64,000 nt of DNA, from positions 62,001 to 126,000 of the forward strand of contig JAMLIO010000005.1 of NCBI GenBank assembly GCA_023954155.1. Direction: 5' to 3'. The position numbers and the translations under genes are program-made. The stretch is from Pseudobdellovibrionaceae bacterium. GTDB lineage: Bacteria; Bdellovibrionota; Bdellovibrionia; Bdellovibrionales; UBA1609. Under the pieces are notes generated by a model that searched no databases, was not told the origin of the DNA, and worked only from the letters and a program-made list of their open reading frames with translations. Shown here in pieces: positions 1 through 7,673 of the stretch (position 1 is its first letter; every line of letters begins with the position of its first letter).

Positions 1-1
1 T

Positions 2-217
2 CCTTTGGATGGAGGTAAAATTTTGGCGCGATTTTTACCCTCATCAGCTAATGAATGGTTGGAAAATAATAGCTCCACTTTGGGTGTAGCCCTTTTAGCT
101 TTAATTATTTTGGATGGCCTAACGGGTCGCGGGTCTACTCTTATTGGGGCTCCCGTGCGATTTTTATATGAAAATTTGGTGGGTGCGGTCGGTTACTTTT
201 TTACCTTTGTCATTTAG
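2..217 (+). CDS. Site-2 protease family (M50) membrane peptidase, C-terminal fragment
   Basis: Only the last 71 codons are in the window; the gene begins upstream. The fragment opens with PLDGGKIL, which matches the third conserved motif (N-x-x-P-x-x-x-L-D-G-G) of intramembrane zinc metalloproteases of the site-2 protease family, where the Asp is the third zinc ligand. Two hydrophobic stretches follow (around residues 26-38 and 56-71), as expected for the C-terminal membrane helices. The frame is open back to base 2, so the apparent TTG at base 5 is an internal Leu codon. The gene lies upstream of scpA with a gap of 118 bases. Substrate unknown. Confidence 0.7.
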   Translation, partial: PLDGGKILARFLPSSANEWLENNSSTLGVALLALIILDGLTGRGSTLIGAPVRFLYENLVGAVGYFFTFVI

Positions 218-335
218 GTCCGATTGCATAATTGTTCGGCGCGTTAGTGGGCTGAAAAAACTACCTTTTTTAATCTTGATCTTTGATCTTTGCCGAGGTC
301 CTTGGTTCAATAATCACTGTAGAGAGGTGGAGTGA

Positions 336-1520
336 GTGGCAGCAGGTGTAACAGTACATCTTCATCATTTTGAGGGTCCTTTAGGTCTTCTTTTGTATTT
401 GATTCGCAAAGAAGAGATGGACATCATGAACATCAATATTGGTCAAATCACAGACCAGTATCTGACCTATATTCGCAACATGGGCAGTTTGGATTTAGAA
501 AACGCGGGCGAGTTTGTGGCAATGGCCGCGACTCTGATTCATATCAAGTCTAAAATGCTTTTGCCTCACTATTCTGAAGACGAAGACGAACCCGCAGAAG
601 ACCCGCGTAAAGAACTCGTACAAAAACTCTTGGACTATCAAATTTATAAAGAGGCCTCTCAAGATCTTTATGGTCGCCCTCTCTTAGGACGTGATGTGTG
701 GATCAAAGGGGCTAAAGAGCCTTTGCCAGAAGCTCCCGATGATTTGATTGAAGTGGATGAAAACCCTCTTTTTTCCATGATTCTAAGTTATAGAAAAGTC
801 GTCAAACGAGTGAAGAAGGCGGTCCATCGTGTGGCGGGTCGTATGCAGTCGGTGGCTTCACGAATCTTAGAGATCAAAGAGTATCTAAAGCCAGGAAGTT
901 GGATGAGCTTTTTTGAATTGATGGACGTCACACGCCAAGAGTTGCAAGCACAAAAAGAACGTCGGGCTCAAGCCGAAAAAAATGGCGAAACATTGGCAGA
1001 AGAGTACGAGTATATTGCTGATGGCCCAGAGAAGACCAAACTTTTAATCACATTCTTGTCTTTGCTAGAATTAGGAAAGATTGGTTTTGTGAGACTTTTT
1101 CAGTCTGAAACCTATGGCGACATCCATGTCGAGACTTTACAGTCCGTAGAAAAAGATGTGATTTCACAAGTGGAAGAGTACGAAGTTTTAGACACAGAAG
1201 ACAGTGCCAATCAGCTTTTTGCGAAGAGCATGGCCGAAGAGCAAGTGGATATGAATTTTGAAGAGCCCACTGCGGACCTTTTGCAAGAGACTTCAGAAGC
1301 CTCCCTGCAAGGGGCACTGGACTTAGATGATCTTAATGACTCTTCTAAAGAGTTTAACGATTTCGATTCAGATACAGAAGACCTCTCTGAACAGAGCGAG
1401 CGCAGTGAACTGGCATTTGAGGCCGACAAGAATGCGGCGCTTGAAGAAGGATTCATTGAAGAAGCCGCTACAGACGAAGAGATCGAGGATGAAGAACGTA
1501 AATTAGGTTTAGAGATTTAA
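336..1520 (+). CDS. scpA: Segregation and condensation protein A (kleisin) with acidic C-terminal extension
   Basis: ScpA is the kleisin subunit that bridges the SMC dimer and recruits ScpB in bacterial condensin. The N-terminal region has the family signature FEGPLGLLLYLIRKEEMDI (about residues 12-30) and HIKSKMLLP near residue 70. The C-terminal winged-helix segment that binds the SMC head is visible near residues 236-270 (LLITFLSLLEL...). At 394 residues it is well over the usual 230-280. The excess is an acidic Glu/Asp/Ser-rich tail from about residue 285 to the end. The start is GTG, preceded by a purine-rich stretch (gagaggtggagtga). scpB follows 45 bases later, so the pair is probably one transcript. 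Confidence 0.92.
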   Translation: MAAGVTVHLHHFEGPLGLLLYLIRKEEMDIMNINIGQITDQYLTYIRNMGSLDLENAGEFVAMAATLIHIKSKMLLPHYSEDEDEPAEDPRKELVQKLLDYQIYKEASQDLYGRPLLGRDVWIKGAKEPLPEAPDDLIEVDENPLFSMILSYRKVVKRVKKAVHRVAGRMQSVASRILEIKEYLKPGSWMSFFELMDVTRQELQAQKERRAQAEKNGETLAEEYEYIADGPEKTKLLITFLSLLELGKIGFVRLFQSETYGDIHVETLQSVEKDVISQVEEYEVLDTEDSANQLFAKSMAEEQVDMNFEEPTADLLQETSEASLQGALDLDDLNDSSKEFNDFDSDTEDLSEQSERSELAFEADKNAALEEGFIEEAATDEEIEDEERKLGLEI

Positions 1521-1565
1521 TCAGAGCGTGAGTGATAAAGACAAAATCGCACAGGGAAAGAAAGC

Positions 1566-3077
1566 ATGAGTAAAAAGAACAAAAAGGCTAAAAATAAAAA
1601 AACTCAGAACAAAGAGATCAATGCCGTTCAGGGCGAATCTTCTGCTCTTGATTTTGAGGGCGTGGAGTTCAGTGTAGAAGCTGGGGACCCACTTTTAGCT
1701 CTCTCTGATGGGACGGCCGATACAGAGAAAAAAGCAAACCTGTGGGATGCTGCTGAGGATATTGATGACAATAATATCTCTGAAGAGGCGGCCAATGCAG
1801 AAGCTAAAGCACAGACTGCAGACGACGTAAATCTAGAAATGGAGTTAGGAGCTCAGGACGAGTTTGAACTGGAAACGGCTTTTGAGGAACAAGAAGAAGT
1901 TTCAGATGAAGACAGCATGGCGGTTTTAGCAGAAGAAGAAAACGAAGATGAGCCTGTGGCTGAAGTGAATGAAAATGGGGAAGTTTTAGAGCTTGTACAG
2001 TTGACAGATGACGAAGCCGTGTCAGTGATTGAGTCTTTGTTGTTCATTTCTGATCGACCAGTGGGAATGACCACGTTTAAAAATGCTTTTGTGGGCACAA
2101 ATGTGACCACCAAAAAGATCAAGACCTTGATTGCTGAACTGCAAGGGGATTTAGCCCAAACTCGTCGTGGGGTGAGTTTAGAAGAGGTCGATGGGGCCTT
2201 TCAACTGCGCACAAAAGTGGACAATCAAATCTATATTAAAAAGATCATCAAAGCACGTGTGTTTAAACTTACGGGACCGTCTTTAGAAACTTTAGCTGTA
2301 ATTGCCTATAAACAACCTTGCATTAAAGCCGATGTGGATGAAGTGCGTGGGGTTGAGTCGGGACACCTGGTGCGTGCACTTATGGATAAAGGACTTGTGG
2401 CCTTTGCAGGCAAGAGCGACCTACCTGGCAAGCCTATGTTTTATAAGACCACACGTAAATTTTTAGAAATTTTTGGCCTGCGCAATATCAACGAGCTTCC
2501 TACATTAAAAGAAATGGAAGAACTCCTTCCTGAAGGCATTGGCGAAGAAGAGGAAAAAGAAACCCTAAGTGATTTAACAGGAAAGTTATCTGAAAATTAC
2601 GAAGGCAACTATTCTGTGGCTGAAGATGAATTAGGTAAAATCACTGAACAGCTCGCGGGAATTTCTACGAACACCGAATTTTTTGAAGAAGAAAAGCGTA
2701 AACAAAAAGAAAAGCAAGATCGTGAACGTGCGGAAGCCTTACAAGAAGCTGTCGCCCTCGGTGATGAGGTCGATCCTAAAGATTTAAAATGGCTTGAAAA
2801 GTACGAAGCGAAATTGGCAGCAGAACTAGAACAAGCCGAAGCCAGTGCCGCACAAGCAGACGTCAGTCACGATCCAATTCTAGATGACGTGTCACAAGTG
2901 GCAGGCAGCAAAGAGAATGAAGAGCCTGCTGCAGCCGTCGACGTGGAATCAGCATCTTTCGACAGTGCTACAGAGGATTCGACTTTAGAAGATCTTGCGT
3001 TTGCCACTTATGAAGATGAAACTTTGACTGAGGAGCTAGAAGAGTCTGAGGAGTCAGATCCTTTGGATTTGTTATAA
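1566..3077 (+). CDS. scpB: Segregation and condensation protein B with long acidic N- and C-terminal extensions
   Basis: ScpB forms the dimer that binds ScpA in the SMC-ScpAB condensin. The recognisable tandem winged-helix core runs from about residue 148 to 325. It contains the typical opening of an ScpB domain (SVIESLLFISDRPV) and the motif ETLAVIAYKQP that is diagnostic of the family. The whole protein is 503 residues, against about 180-250 usually. The first 145 residues start with a Lys/Asn-rich stretch and become strongly acidic; the last 175 are Glu/Ala/Asp-rich and partly coiled-coil-like. The neighbouring ScpA has the same kind of acidic addition, so it is unlikely to be a start-site error. 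The ATG follows agggaaagaaagc. Confidence 0.92.
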   Translation: MSKKNKKAKNKKTQNKEINAVQGESSALDFEGVEFSVEAGDPLLALSDGTADTEKKANLWDAAEDIDDNNISEEAANAEAKAQTADDVNLEMELGAQDEFELETAFEEQEEVSDEDSMAVLAEEENEDEPVAEVNENGEVLELVQLTDDEAVSVIESLLFISDRPVGMTTFKNAFVGTNVTTKKIKTLIAELQGDLAQTRRGVSLEEVDGAFQLRTKVDNQIYIKKIIKARVFKLTGPSLETLAVIAYKQPCIKADVDEVRGVESGHLVRALMDKGLVAFAGKSDLPGKPMFYKTTRKFLEIFGLRNINELPTLKEMEELLPEGIGEEEEKETLSDLTGKLSENYEGNYSVAEDELGKITEQLAGISTNTEFFEEEKRKQKEKQDRERAEALQEAVALGDEVDPKDLKWLEKYEAKLAAELEQAEASAAQADVSHDPILDDVSQVAGSKENEEPAAAVDVESASFDSATEDSTLEDLAFATYEDETLTEELEESEESDPLDLL

Positions 3078-3080
3078 GGA

Positions 3081-3566
3081 ATGTCGGTTAAAAAGGCGGG
3101 AGAGTTTTTCATTTGTACTTTGATTGCTGTCCACATGGCCACGATCTTTATCATCTCTATTCCTAATACCATCTTTTATCACAAGCTGCCGAAATTTATT
3201 TTGGATTACACTAATCAAATGGGTCTAAGAAACTCGTGGAATATGTTTGCGCCTGATCCTGCGCCTGAGCAAAAGATTGAGCTGCAATACTTTACCAATC
3301 TTAAAAGTCCACCAGAAATCGTCATCGAACAGCCCGAAGGGACATTGTATAGTCTTTCTAGAATTCGACGTTTTTATGTTTACAATTATTTTTTAGCTTC
3401 AGATGAGAGAATCTTTAAAGAGCTTGAACCCGTAGCGTGCAGAAACAAAACAGGGGGATATTGGACTCTAAAAACTTGGGCTAAACTAGATCGCCAAAAC
3501 TACATGTTGACCCGTGATATGATGCTGGATTGTAGCAGTGAGGACAGTGGCAGTGTTCAAAAATAG
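3081..3566 (+). CDS. Small membrane-anchored partner of an HTTM protein
   Basis: A 161-residue protein with one N-terminal membrane segment (about residues 9-30) and an extracytoplasmic domain. It contains RNSWNMFAPDPAP (residues 49-61); a W-x-M-F-x-P-x-P motif recurs in small proteins encoded beside vitamin-K-carboxylase-like HTTM membrane proteins, and here the HTTM gene is next. It starts 3 bases after the scpB stop, and its last 29 bases overlap the HTTM gene, so co-expression is likely. The role is unknown; I infer that it acts together with the HTTM protein. Confidence 0.6.
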   Translation: MSVKKAGEFFICTLIAVHMATIFIISIPNTIFYHKLPKFILDYTNQMGLRNSWNMFAPDPAPEQKIELQYFTNLKSPPEIVIEQPEGTLYSLSRIRRFYVYNYFLASDERIFKELEPVACRNKTGGYWTLKTWAKLDRQNYMLTRDMMLDCSSEDSGSVQK

Positions 3567-4470
3567 ATGTATCTTCTGTCATCCTAAACTTAAAGCCCTC
3601 TTAAGCGCAGCTTGGGGACTAAAGTTTTTATTTCCTTTTAAAGAGCTTAATGCTTTGCAAACCTATGCCCGAGGCTTTGGGGCTCTGACTTTTGTGTACA
3701 GTCTTTTTAGAATTAAGGACTGGGACATTTTGTATGGCTCACACACCTTTGTGCCCAGAGACTTCGCGCTGTCTTACTTTCCTGAGGCCGTCAGACCTTG
3801 GGTGTACATCTTCCCCGAATCTCAATGGGGAGCCATAGTGATGTACGTTCTGATGACGCTGATCCTTTTGGCTTCAGCCTTTAGGCCTTTGCCTGTGCTT
3901 GTCAAAGCCGTGGCTTGGTTTTTACATCTGATGTTCTTTCATCGCAATTTACCAGGAATATACGGTGGCGATCTTATTTTAAATGCTTTTTATTTTTACT
4001 ATGTTTTTAGCGAAACCAAAAATCAGAACATTTATAAGATGCTGCTGGCCTCAGCCCAGTTGCAATTGATTGTGGTGTACTTTGTCTCAGCTCTGGCCAA
4101 GCTGACAGGAAAAACTTGGATTGAAGGTTCAGCTATTGGACTGGTGATGCAGAATGAACAGATGGTGATCTGGAGTTTTGATCTGCTCTCTTTGTCACCT
4201 ATGGTGAGTGCAATTTTGAGTTGGTGGGTTCTATTTTTTGAACTTGGAGCCCCTTTTGGTTTTACTGGGCGTAAAACCAAACCCTACTGGATTTGGACAG
4301 GGATTGGGATGCACTTTTTTATTGCGTGCTTTATGGGGCTTTGGTTTTTCTCTTCAAAAATGCTTTTGGCCTATGTGCTGTTCCGACCCAAAGAGTGGCC
4401 GAAGTCTTACTCTTCTTCCGCACCATCAAGTCCGATGGCCTCTACGGGGCACCCTTCAAGGGCCTCTTGA
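3538..4470 (+). CDS. HTTM domain integral membrane protein
   Basis: A polytopic protein of up to 310 residues with about six or seven hydrophobic helices. It looks like the HTTM (horizontally transferred transmembrane) domain, related to the membrane part of vitamin-K-dependent gamma-carboxylase. Supporting features are an N-terminal helix with ARGFGALTFVYSLFRIKDWDILYG, paired helices with FFHRNLPGIYGGD, and YFVSALAKLTGKTWIEG, which is very typical of the family (the K-L-x-G-x-x-W-x-x-G element). The start is uncertain: GTG at 3538, 3547 and 3553 are all in frame. The last 64 bases lie antisense to the 3-prime end of the ferredoxin gene, giving a Ser/Pro-rich tail with no conserved look. Biochemical activity of bacterial HTTM proteins is mostly unknown. 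Confidence 0.75.
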   Translation: MRTVAVFKNRCIFCHPKLKALLSAAWGLKFLFPFKELNALQTYARGFGALTFVYSLFRIKDWDILYGSHTFVPRDFALSYFPEAVRPWVYIFPESQWGAIVMYVLMTLILLASAFRPLPVLVKAVAWFLHLMFFHRNLPGIYGGDLILNAFYFYYVFSETKNQNIYKMLLASAQLQLIVVYFVSALAKLTGKTWIEGSAIGLVMQNEQMVIWSFDLLSLSPMVSAILSWWVLFFELGAPFGFTGRKTKPYWIWTGIGMHFFIACFMGLWFFSSKMLLAYVLFRPKEWPKSYSSSAPSSPMASTGHPSRAS

Positions 4471-4649
4471 CAACGCTCTAACTCTTCTTCGTTTTCGGGC
4501 TGTTTCATGACAAAAGCGTGATCATAATCTTCGGTGATTTGAAAATTGTCGGGGGCCGTCGTGTAGCATGCGTCGCAGGCAATGCAAGAGCGATCGACAT
4601 AGAACTTCCCTTTGGCGTTTTCATCGTATTTGTCATTTTTGTCGGCCAT
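4407..4649 (-). CDS. Single-cluster [4Fe-4S] ferredoxin
   Basis: An 80-residue, very acidic soluble protein. Cysteines 22, 25 and 28 form C-x-x-C-x-x-C (CIACDACY) and Cys67 followed by Pro supplies the fourth ligand (GCPVEAI), the pattern of a monocluster low-potential ferredoxin. Cys60 is extra and could form a disulfide or a cluster variant. The lysine-rich N-terminal stretch before the fold is short. It is encoded convergently with the HTTM gene and overlaps it by 64 bases. It is presumably an electron carrier; the partner enzyme cannot be told from this context. The ATG is preceded on its strand by ggaattcctt. Confidence 0.85.
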   Translation of the reverse strand: MADKNDKYDENAKGKFYVDRSCIACDACYTTAPDNFQITEDYDHAFVMKQPENEEELERCQEALEGCPVEAIGLDGAEEE

Positions 4650-4727
4650 AATAAGGAATTCCCACAGACCGCAGCACTTGGCAAAGCATTTTTCTAAATG
4701 TAAATTCTATGAAAAAATGCTAAGTAT

Positions 4728-4756
4728 TTGAAATTATTTGAAATAAGTTTTAAAAC
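4728..4756 (+). promoter_or_regulatory. Candidate sigma-70-type promoter for prfC
   Basis: TTGAAA at 4728-4733 and TAAAAC at 4751-4756 are separated by 17 bases in an AT-rich gap between the divergently read ferredoxin and prfC genes. The -35 matches consensus in five of six positions and the -10 in four. This is assigned from sequence alone. Confidence 0.35.
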
Positions 4757-4781
4757 TGAGCTTTTAGCGTAAGGATAAACT

Positions 4782-6368
4782 ATGGCTCTGAAGTTTGAAG
4801 ATGAAGTGGCTCGCCGTCGCACGTTTGCGATCATCTCCCACCCCGATGCAGGTAAAACCACCATCACCGAAAAGATTCTTTATAATGGACGAGTCATTCG
4901 TGAAGCAGGTGAGGTGCGTGGTAAAAAAGGAACAAAGGCCGCCACTTCTGATTGGATGACTTTAGAGCAAGAGCGTGGAGTTTCCATCACCTCTAGTGTG
5001 ATGAACTTTGATTTTGAGGGGTTGCGTATCAATCTTTTGGATACCCCAGGCCATAAAGATTTTGGTGAGGACACTTATCGTACTTTGCATGCTGCTGACT
5101 GTGCGGCGATGCTTATTGATGCGGCCAAGGGTGTGGAAACCCAGACACAAAAATTATATGAAGTGGCCCGCCGTCGTAAGATGCCGATTTTTACTTTTGC
5201 CAACAAGATGGACCGAGAAGGCAAAGACCCGTTGGACTTGATTGATGACGTGGAAAAGACTTTAGGGATGTCTTGCTTTCCAGTGACTTGGCCTATTGGT
5301 ATGGGGTCTTTATTTAAAGGTCTGTATCACCGTTTGGATCATAAACTTTACTTGTACACCAAAGGGGAAGAGCTTCCTGAAATCATTGATGTCACAGGTT
5401 GGGATGATCCCGTGATTAAAGATAAGGTGGGCGAGGAACTTTACCAATCTTTTGCTGAAACCATTGAACTTTTAGAGGGAGCCTTAGAACCTTTTTCTCA
5501 CGACGCCTTTTTAAAGGGTGAGATCAGTCCCATGACGTTTGGAAGTGCGAAGTACAATTGGGGAGTGGATGTGTTCTTGCGTTTATTTTGCGAGCAGGCC
5601 CCCGCCCCCATCAGTCGAATGACCACAACAGGAGAGTTAGACCCACAAAATAAACAGTTTTCAGGTTTTGTGTTTAAAATCCAAGCCAATATGGACAGAA
5701 AACACCGCGACCGTGTGGCTTTCATTCGGGTATGTAGCGGCAAGTTTGAACGAGGCATGAAGGTGTTTCATACTCGTTTAGAACGTGAAATTCGTTTATC
5801 TTATGCCAACCAATTTATGGCCCAGGAGCGAGAAACCGTAGATGAGGCTTTTAGCGGGGACATTGTCGGCGTGACTGACACAGGGAACTTTCAAATTGGG
5901 GATACGGTAACTTCGGGCAAAGACTTTAAATTTATGCCGATCCCGCGTTTTGCTCCAGAAATTTTTGGTCGTCTGAATGTCAAAGACCCTTTAAAGCGTC
6001 GTAAAATGCACGAAGCCATCCAGCATCTTGTAGAAGAGGGACTGATCCAGTTTTTTTATCATCCTTCTATCGGTCGACAAGATGCGATCTTGGGTGTGGT
6101 TGGGGAGCTGCAATTTGAAGTGCTTCTTTATCGTTTAGAAGATGAGTACGGGTTGGATGTGAAACTTGAGCGTTTGCCCTATGAGCTGGCGCGGTGGGTG
6201 TTTGATTCTGAAGGGCAATTTTACCGTGAAGCCCCTAAAGGTGTGGATGATTTATATCTGGATAATTTTGAAAACCCCGTTGTGCTTTTGCAAAATGAAT
6301 GGGATTTAAAATGGCTAGAACGAGACAACCCAGATCTAAGGTTTTCGCTTTCAGCCCTTTTAAGCTAA
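4782..6368 (+). CDS. prfC: Peptide chain release factor 3 (RF3 GTPase)
   Basis: RF3 is a translational GTPase that removes RF1/RF2 from the ribosome after termination and contributes to post-peptidyl-transfer quality control. At 528 residues it has the family's length. The G-domain motifs are all present: SHPDAGKT (19-26), the switch-II DTPGHKDF (from 87) and NKMD (141-144), plus the RF3-typical TLEQERGVSITSSVM. The C-terminal part contains LGVVGELQFEVLLYRLEDEYG, conserved in RF3 rather than in EF-G or LepA. The ATG is preceded by taaggataaact. It is read alone, with a candidate promoter just upstream. Confidence 0.96.
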   Translation: MALKFEDEVARRRTFAIISHPDAGKTTITEKILYNGRVIREAGEVRGKKGTKAATSDWMTLEQERGVSITSSVMNFDFEGLRINLLDTPGHKDFGEDTYRTLHAADCAAMLIDAAKGVETQTQKLYEVARRRKMPIFTFANKMDREGKDPLDLIDDVEKTLGMSCFPVTWPIGMGSLFKGLYHRLDHKLYLYTKGEELPEIIDVTGWDDPVIKDKVGEELYQSFAETIELLEGALEPFSHDAFLKGEISPMTFGSAKYNWGVDVFLRLFCEQAPAPISRMTTTGELDPQNKQFSGFVFKIQANMDRKHRDRVAFIRVCSGKFERGMKVFHTRLEREIRLSYANQFMAQERETVDEAFSGDIVGVTDTGNFQIGDTVTSGKDFKFMPIPRFAPEIFGRLNVKDPLKRRKMHEAIQHLVEEGLIQFFYHPSIGRQDAILGVVGELQFEVLLYRLEDEYGLDVKLERLPYELARWVFDSEGQFYREAPKGVDDLYLDNFENPVVLLQNEWDLKWLERDNPDLRFSLSALLS

Positions 6369-6429
6369 ATGGGAGTTTTAGCTGCACTGCGGTTGTTTTT
6401 TTCAGGAAGACCAAGGTTTAATTAAGGGT

Positions 6430-7230
6430 ATGAAAACAACACCTAAAATCCATCTTAATTTTATCCGCATGAATCCTTTAAAAACTTTGGCTTTTGTAAT
6501 GGGTGCCGCACTTTGTGTGAGCTCTTGTCAGATGACCACTCCTAAAAAAGCTAAAAACGTCGAAGAGATGCCCACATTTTCTATCAGCTCAGGTCAAAGT
6601 GATCCTCGTAGATGTAATGTGGCTGGTGAGATGGCAAACTGTAACGTGTATTGGACTGTGGAGTCTGGTGTGCTCACTCATAGACAAGTGTGTGCCGAAG
6701 ATAAGGCCAAGTACACGCCATTGATGTTCAACGCGATGGCGAAGTCTTTAAAAGAAGCCTGTCAGCTTAAGATCAGATATGTGCGTATGACTTCAAAGGA
6801 TGATGTGCAATCCGAACAGCGACTTGCTCGAATGATGACTCAGTCTAAAACTTGGAAGTCTTACAGCAAAGCCCCTCAGGCGAAACGTAAAAAACTATCC
6901 GATGCCTTTGTTACTAAAGTGGTGGATCACAAACAACTTTTTTCAGATGTCACTAAGGCTTTGAACTCAGTAGGCTATGAGTTCAAACTGGCAAAAGTAG
7001 ATGTTGTAGAGCTAAGCCCTCTTACACAAAGTCGTCATTTCAATTCACTTCGTACAGTGGGTGCTTCTCAGTCTTTCTTGGTGCCGCAAAATCTTCGTTT
7101 AGTTTGGGTGGACTCTAAGTATCGCCCTCGTCCAGTGCGTAGAAAGCCCACAGCAACTCCAAGAACTTCGGGTCAAATTCCTACACAGAATGAAATCCCG
7201 ACAGTTTTACCAGATAAGGTGTTAAACTAA
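6430..7230 (+). CDS. Predicted lipoprotein of unknown function
   Basis: A 266-residue exported protein. A hydrophobic stretch followed by VSSC, a plausible lipobox, puts the lipidated Cys near residue 33. Two in-frame starts exist: ATG 6430, with a purine-rich upstream (taagggt), and ATG 6469, which gives a more ordinary signal length but has no ribosome binding site. I use 6430. The mature part has several Cys residues (RRCNVAGEMANCNVYW...RQVC...EACQLK) and ends in a basic, Pro/Arg/Thr-rich tail. I do not recognise the family. Confidence 0.65.
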   Translation: MKTTPKIHLNFIRMNPLKTLAFVMGAALCVSSCQMTTPKKAKNVEEMPTFSISSGQSDPRRCNVAGEMANCNVYWTVESGVLTHRQVCAEDKAKYTPLMFNAMAKSLKEACQLKIRYVRMTSKDDVQSEQRLARMMTQSKTWKSYSKAPQAKRKKLSDAFVTKVVDHKQLFSDVTKALNSVGYEFKLAKVDVVELSPLTQSRHFNSLRTVGASQSFLVPQNLRLVWVDSKYRPRPVRRKPTATPRTSGQIPTQNEIPTVLPDKVLN

Positions 7231-7243
7231 AGAGTCAGAGAAG

Positions 7244-7282
7244 CCCTCTCGTTGTCAGTGACGGAGGGATATCTTCTTTTGC
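7244..7282 (+). terminator. Probable terminator after the 6430 lipoprotein gene
   Basis: Arms CCCTC (7244-7248) and GAGGG (7264-7268) pair, with an inner CGT/ACG extension. A T-rich stretch (atatcttctttt) follows. The T run is interrupted, so strength is uncertain. Confidence 0.45.
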
Positions 7283-7375
7283 CATATATGTGGTTAAATA
7301 CTCGGGGAGTCTGTGCTTAGGAACGGATGTCCCTAAGGGTGCTAATGTATGCTTCTAACTTAGCTTTGGAATCTG

Positions 7376-7405
7376 AATAAGAGATTTTTTGTTTAGTCTC
7401 TTATT
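7376..7405. repeat. Perfect 9-bp inverted repeat in the giant-lipoprotein leader region
   Basis: AATAAGAGA (7376-7384) and TCTCTTATT (7397-7405) are exact inverted copies around a 12-base loop. No T run follows on either strand, so an operator or leader hairpin is as likely as a terminator. Confidence 0.5.
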
Positions 7406-7673
7406 GCAGGTTTATTGTTCCATTTATGTTGCTTTTGACCCCGACTTTTGTCCTAAGGTGAGGCGAGGACTGTCTCAAAATGTACTGGTGCTTGTTCCTT
7501 TTTGATCCATCGGATGCGCTGTAAACTAAATTCGATTTTAGTCCTGCTTTATGCGGTCTAAAAATGTAAAAACTTAATGATACCAAAGGCTTTCACCGAT
7601 AGAATAATGTGGTGTTTTAAAGATGGGACGTATTTTGTTGACCCAAATTTCATTTAAAAAAAAGGACCTTTTT

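Larger units (their letters stand above)
7231..7673. other. 443-base intergenic region with two hairpins
   Basis: No convincing gene is seen on either strand. It contains a terminator-like hairpin near its left end and a perfect 9-bp inverted repeat in the middle, both listed separately. The right end provides the leader of the giant lipoprotein gene, ending in an A-rich stretch with aaaaaggacc as ribosome binding site. Confidence 0.6.

Noticed and set aside
6379-6402. Terminator after prfC
   Set aside because: The stem (GCTGC/GCGGT) relies on two wobble pairs and a three-base loop; the T run that follows makes it tempting but I cannot support it.
7623-7673. Upstream start for the giant lipoprotein
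   Set aside because: It would put 17 polar residues before the signal peptide and lacks a ribosome binding site; ATG 7674 has one.
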